From NCBI GenBank assembly GCA_025455205.1, contig JALOMZ010000059.1, forward strand, positions 1 through 8,546: 8,546 nt of DNA, given 5' to 3'. Of the stretch, positions 5,024-8,546 are shown one piece after another. Every line of letters begins with the position of its first letter. Position 1 is the stretch's first letter. The notes under the pieces are model-generated. The model was given only the letters and a program-made list of their open reading frames with translations, ran no database searches and was not told where the DNA came from. Both the position numbers and the translations under genes were made by a program. Source of the stretch: Chitinophagaceae bacterium (lineage in GTDB: Bacteria; Bacteroidota; Bacteroidia; Chitinophagales; Chitinophagaceae).

Positions 5024-7462
5024 TCAGAACTCTTTTTCCCCTATCTCACTGGTGGGTACTACGATCTTGCGGTTTTGTTTCAGGAGGTTAAAGCTAACAG
5101 ACAACTGTATCTGATTGACTTCGTAGATGTAATTGGTGGTGGTGTAAAAATCCGATCCAAAGGTGGTGATGCGTTGCTTGTTGGTGCCACCCCAGCCCCA
5201 GTCGGCGCTCTGGCACAGCAGCTGAAAGGTCCAGCGTTTGTCCTGGGTTGTCTTCCGCAGGCTGGCCGAAGGATTCAGGAAATAACTGTCTTCACCCTGC
5301 AGGGTGGGGCGTTTCGACAGGTAATTCACCGCCAGTTGGGCGCTCCAGTTTTTGCCCAGGTTGAAGGATTGCGTGAGGTTGATGGTGTAGGCCCAGGCTT
5401 CGTTGGCGGCCTGGATGGTGTTGTTGAAAAGGCTGCCTTCAATCTGGTAGTAATAGATGTTGAATCCAGCTATCGACTGCCACCATTTGGTAATGGCATG
5501 CGTGCTGCCCAGTTCCAGGCCCATCTGGGTGGCTCTTTCGCCATTGGTGAACACGCGGTTGAGGATGGTGTCGTTATACACCTTGTTGGTGCGCTGGATG
5601 GGGTTTTTGATGGCCTGGAAATATGGTGTTATGAAGAAACTGCCCTTCTTGTAACTGTGTTCCAGTCCAATTTCCGTGGTGCCAATCAGTTCAGGCAGCA
5701 GGTCGGGGTCGCCCTGTTCAAGCGTCTCGCTGTGTTCCCGTTCGGGGAAGGGGTTGAGCTCAAAATTGTTGGTGCGTCGAATGCGCCGCGAATAGCCGGC
5801 CTTGATGCTCCACTTATTGGGTAGCGCATATTTCAGCTGTGCGCTGGGAAAGAGATTCACCAGGTTTAGCTTGCGTGTTTCACTGTTCTTCGAAAAAGAC
5901 AACAACCGGTCGGTGGTCTCCAGCCGCAGGCCGGCTGCATAGGTCAGCGATTGCTGCTGCCCTTCGTATTGCAGGTAGCCGGCATGAATGAAATTTTCTG
6001 CCTTCACCTGGCTGGTAAACTCCGGATCCACCACGAAGTTGGGCGTGCCCGGCACCTGGGTGAGGTAGAGGAAATTTCCATCCTGAATGTCGTAGCGGAA
6101 CTGGTAGCCGGCGGAGAATCCGTCTTTTTTGTAGTCGGCCTTCAGTCGCCAGGCGTTTAACGGATTGGTATTGGGGTTCACAGTGTATTGAAGGGTGTCT
6201 GTGCTGTTGACGTCGGCCAGGTTGGTATTCCAGGTGGTGCCGGAGAGGTTGGCACGCTCATACAGGGCGGCCAGCGTGAGGGATGAACTGTTGGTGAATT
6301 TATGCTGGTAGGTCAGGTTGGCCAGGGTGAACTGTCCTTCCTTCTGCTGGCGGTTGGGATTGTAATAGCTGAAGGTGCTGCTGGCGCCGGTGCCCAGGTC
6401 GGTATGTTTGTTGTTGTAAAACAGGTTGGCATCGCGGATCTGGAATCGCTTGCCGCTGTAGAATCCGGCCGACAGGTTGTTGCGCTTGTCAAAATCATAG
6501 CCTACGGAAAAACGAAGGCCGTAGTTGTAGCGTTCAAAGCTCCGTTCGCCCTGGCTGGGGAAATCGGTGCGTTGGTTGCCGATGATGGTGTACACATCGC
6601 CCTCGCGCAAGCCGGCTTGGTCATTGCGCAGATAGTTGAGGCTGGTATTGATCTCCAGGTTGTTCTTCCGAAATCCGGCTGATATTTCCCCGCTGTATCG
6701 TTTGGGATTCCGGTCGTTGCCGAAATTGTCCAAAGCCGGCAGGCCGCCCATTAGGGTGGACTGCAATACCCAGCCATCCTGCCGGAAATTGCGCGTGGTG
6801 ATATTGATGATACCGGCCCGCCCCTCGGCATCATAGGCAGCGGAAGGATTGGTGATCAGCTCCACATTTTCAATACTTCCCGCCGGTATCTGCCCCAGAG
6901 CCACGGTGGGGTCGCCCTGCACGGTTTTGCCATTGATGAGTAATAGGAAACTGGTAGACCCGCGGAAGGAAAGGCTACCGCTGGCATCAATAGATATGGC
7001 CGGGAGGTTGCGCAGCACATCTACCGCGCTGCCGCCGGTGGCGTTGGCGTAGGTATCGGCTTTGTACACCTGCCGGTCAAATTTCATCTGCACCGGTGGA
7101 CGGCGTCCCTGGATAATGACCTGCTCGAGTGCCTTGCTGTCAAACTGCAGGAGGATGCGGCCCAGGTCTATGTCGCGGCTGGTGGGGTAGGCCGACAGCC
7201 TGACCAACCGGTCGGCAAACTGAATATAGCTAAAGTTTATGGCGGCGGCTTTGCCCTGGGACACCTGTATGGTAAAGGCGCCTTGCTCGTTGGTGGTACC
7301 CGAAATCAGCGATTTGCCTTCCGGGTTTTTCACCACTATGGTAGCGCCCTCCAGGGGTTTGCCCGTGGCACTGTCGGCTACCGACCCGGAAATGGTGAGC
7401 ACCTGGCCCAGCAGCACTAAGGGCAGGATAGATGGAATGAGTAAGTATATTTTCCGGAGCAT
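5024..7462 (-). CDS. TonB-receptor-like outer membrane beta-barrel protein
   Basis: This is an 812-aa outer membrane transporter-like protein. A signal peptide covers residues 1-19 (KIYLLIPSILPLVLLG). It is followed by a carboxypeptidase-regulatory-like domain (about 20-90: ISGSVADSATGKPLEGATI, TTNEQGAFTI), then a plug domain (about 118-224) with the typical SAVDVLRNLPAISID, FLLLINGKTV, GSIENVELITNPSAAYDAEG and RAGIINITTR. The rest is a long beta-barrel rich in aromatic and alternating strands, of the OMP_b-brl_3 ('outer membrane beta-barrel family') type, ending in Phe. Such proteins are thought to import ligands with TonB energy, but the ligand cannot be read from sequence. No SusD-like lipoprotein lies next to it in the window, so the classical SusC/SusD glycan-uptake role is not supported. 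I chose ATG at 7462 because the signal peptide begins there; an in-frame start at 7519 would add 19 unconserved residues. Confidence 0.9.
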   Translation of the reverse strand: MLRKIYLLIPSILPLVLLGQVLTISGSVADSATGKPLEGATIVVKNPEGKSLISGTTNEQGAFTIQVSQGKAAAINFSYIQFADRLVRLSAYPTSRDIDLGRILLQFDSKALEQVIIQGRRPPVQMKFDRQVYKADTYANATGGSAVDVLRNLPAISIDASGSLSFRGSTSFLLLINGKTVQGDPTVALGQIPAGSIENVELITNPSAAYDAEGRAGIINITTRNFRQDGWVLQSTLMGGLPALDNFGNDRNPKRYSGEISAGFRKNNLEINTSLNYLRNDQAGLREGDVYTIIGNQRTDFPSQGERSFERYNYGLRFSVGYDFDKRNNLSAGFYSGKRFQIRDANLFYNNKHTDLGTGASSTFSYYNPNRQQKEGQFTLANLTYQHKFTNSSSLTLAALYERANLSGTTWNTNLADVNSTDTLQYTVNPNTNPLNAWRLKADYKKDGFSAGYQFRYDIQDGNFLYLTQVPGTPNFVVDPEFTSQVKAENFIHAGYLQYEGQQQSLTYAAGLRLETTDRLLSFSKNSETRKLNLVNLFPSAQLKYALPNKWSIKAGYSRRIRRTNNFELNPFPEREHSETLEQGDPDLLPELIGTTEIGLEHSYKKGSFFITPYFQAIKNPIQRTNKVYNDTILNRVFTNGERATQMGLELGSTHAITKWWQSIAGFNIYYYQIEGSLFNNTIQAANEAWAYTINLTQSFNLGKNWSAQLAVNYLSKRPTLQGEDSYFLNPSASLRKTTQDKRWTFQLLCQSADWGWGGTNKQRITTFGSDFYTTTNYIYEVNQIQLSVSFNLLKQNRKIVVPTSEIGEKEF

Positions 7463-7516
7463 GAAATTCAATGGTTTTGCGAAGGTATTCCGCCCGCTGC
7501 TATTCAAAATGCTAAA

Positions 7517-7543
7517 CAAAGTCAGGCAGGAGTAGTTCTCCTG
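7517..7543 (-). promoter_or_regulatory. Possible promoter/operator upstream of the outer membrane protein gene
   Basis: The minus strand reads TGACTTTG (7524-7517), seven of eight matches to the TAnnTTTG element, about 54 bases before the start codon. Directly upstream is the perfect inverted repeat CAGGAG-TAGTT-CTCCTG (7527-7543), which would sit between the -7 and -33 regions where a regulator could bind. Short repeats of this size occur by chance, so this remains a suggestion. Confidence 0.2.
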
Positions 7544-7642
7544 AGGCGGCTATTAGACTGCCTGCAGCAGAAATTCCTTCGGTACCCATGGCGGTATGTG
7601 CCAGGAGCCGGCGCATGGCTTGCTGGGTGCAATCTGTTGCTT

Positions 7643-7669
7643 ATCAGGGCATTGTGGACTAACCCTGAT
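7643..7669 (-). terminator. Hairpin after the GH130 gene
   Basis: A perfect 7-bp inverted repeat (ATCAGGG at 7643-7649 with CCCTGAT at 7663-7669, 13-base loop) begins 8 bases after the GH130 stop codon. No T-run follows on the minus strand, so it may protect the 3' end rather than terminate by itself. Confidence 0.35.
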
Positions 7670-7677
7670 CCATTGGT

Positions 7678-8546
7678 TTACAGATTGTTTGTTTTCAGGA
7701 AATGGATGATTTCGCTGATGTGTCCAAAGGCCAGGGCCACCACCGTATCGGCTGCGCCGTAGTAAATGGCCACTTTATCGCCTTCGTGCAGGGCCGCACA
7801 GGGGAAGACCACATTGGGTACATCGCCCGTGAGTTCATAGGATACGGCCGGGCCCAGCAGGTAGGGTTTGCTGCGGTACAATACTTTGTCGGGCCGCTCG
7901 AGGTCGAGCAGGGCGGCACCCATGGCATACCGGAAACCGTTGCAGGTGGTAATAACACCATGGTAGAACATCAGCCAGCCTTCCGCGGTTTTGATGGGGA
8001 TAGGACCGGCGCCGATCTTGGTGCATTGCCAGGCGCTTTCGGTAAAGGGCGCCACTTTCATCACACAGCGGTGCTCGCCCCAGTATTTCATATCCGGACT
8101 GTAGCTGAGGTAGATATCGCCGAAGGGGGTATGCCCGTTGTCGCTGGGCCGGCTGAGCATGCAGTATTTGCCGTTGATCTTTTCCGGAAACAGCACCCCG
8201 TTGCGGTTGAAGGGCAGGAAAGCATTTTCACATTGGTAGAACTCCTTGAAATCAAATGTGTAGGCAATGCCAATGGTGGGGCCATGATAGCCATTGCACC
8301 AGGTGACCCAGTAGCGGTCTTCAATGAATACCACCCGCGGATCGTACTTGTAATCGGAATCGATCATCTCTGTGTTGCCGGGCTGCATCTGGATGGGCTG
8401 GTGCTCAATGTTCCAGTGGATGCCATCGGGGCTGAAGCCCGCATGGATATTCATTTGCACGGCCTTATTATCACAGCGGAATACACCGGCGAAGCCATCA
8501 CCAAAAGGGACCACGGCGCTGTTAAAGATGCTGTTGGAAGTAGGAA
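7678..8546 (-). CDS. GH130 family beta-mannoside phosphorylase/hydrolase, C-terminal part (cut by right edge)
   Basis: The last 288 codons of a glycoside hydrolase family 130 enzyme are visible. Members cleave beta-mannosides by phosphorolysis or, in some subgroups, hydrolysis. The frame stays open through the right edge and reads [21 protein letters not shown] there, a normal near-N-terminal GH130 segment, so only a short N-terminus is missing. Family marks in order are [18 protein letters not shown] (the Asp before PR is the expected general acid), [40 protein letters not shown], and the terminal [10 protein letters not shown] followed by [13 protein letters not shown] of the five-bladed propeller. 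No signal peptide can be judged. A GTG codon at 8514 lies inside the conserved region and is not the start. Whether it is a phosphorylase or a hydrolase depends on phosphate-contact residues that I cannot assign safely without an alignment. Confidence 0.9.
   Translation of the reverse strand, partial: PTSNSIFNSAVVPFGDGFAGVFRCDNKAVQMNIHAGFSPDGIHWNIEHQPIQMQPGNTEMIDSDYKYDPRVVFIEDRYWVTWCNGYHGPTIGIAYTFDFKEFYQCENAFLPFNRNGVLFPEKINGKYCMLSRPSDNGHTPFGDIYLSYSPDMKYWGEHRCVMKVAPFTESAWQCTKIGAGPIPIKTAEGWLMFYHGVITTCNGFRYAMGAALLDLERPDKVLYRSKPYLLGPAVSYELTGDVPNVVFPCAALHEGDKVAIYYGAADTVVALAFGHISEIIHFLKTNNL

Noticed and set aside
4451..5824. A 457-aa plus-strand frame spanning the DUF2911 gene and the receptor gene
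   Set aside because: It runs antisense to two well-supported genes and across the promoter between them; its translation has no domain signature.
7678..8514. GTG at 8514 as start of the GH130 gene
   Set aside because: The frame continues upstream to the window edge with conserved GH130 sequence (SNSIFNSA), so the true start lies outside the window.

Overview
The window looks like a piece of chromosome from a Bacteroidota bacterium, most likely a Chitinophagaceae-type member; the family placement is inference. The reasons are a large outer membrane receptor with an N-terminal carboxypeptidase-regulatory-like domain, a DUF2911 protein, and a small conserved protein of the Bacteroidetes group often labelled 'ABC transporter ATPase'. 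In addition, promoter-like TAnnTTTG elements occur in front of several genes, while Shine-Dalgarno sequences are absent. Base composition is moderately GC-rich and even across the genes. I see no insertion sequences, phage genes, CRISPR arrays, tRNAs or rRNAs.

Layout, left to right. On the minus strand is the 5' part of an NhaD-type sodium/proton antiporter gene, cut by the left edge, with a 403-base gap upstream of it that holds no convincing gene. Next on the minus strand come a small exported membrane protein with a DUF4190-like C-terminus, the 175-aa 'ABC transporter ATPase'-labelled protein that has no ATPase motif, and thioredoxin trxA. Divergent from trxA, on the plus strand, is a secreted metal-dependent amidohydrolase of the imidazolonepropionase/prolidase-like group. 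It converges on a periplasmic DUF2911 protein with a TPR-like tail (minus strand), and a strong bidirectional terminator lies between them. Upstream of the DUF2911 gene lies an 812-aa TonB-receptor-like outer membrane beta-barrel protein (minus strand). At the right edge is the 3' part of a GH130 beta-mannoside phosphorylase/hydrolase (minus strand).

How the genes work together: there is little sign of one operon or one pathway. Most genes are separated by hairpins or promoter-like elements and look like single transcription units of housekeeping or envelope type: ion homeostasis, redox, exported hydrolase, outer membrane transport, glycan breakdown. The GH130 gene may belong to a glycan-use locus continuing to the right. 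No SusD-like partner accompanies the outer membrane receptor here. I did not find a convincing new multi-gene system. The most useful open questions are the uncharacterised 175-aa family, the DUF2911-TPR protein and the substrates of the amidohydrolase and the GH130 enzyme.
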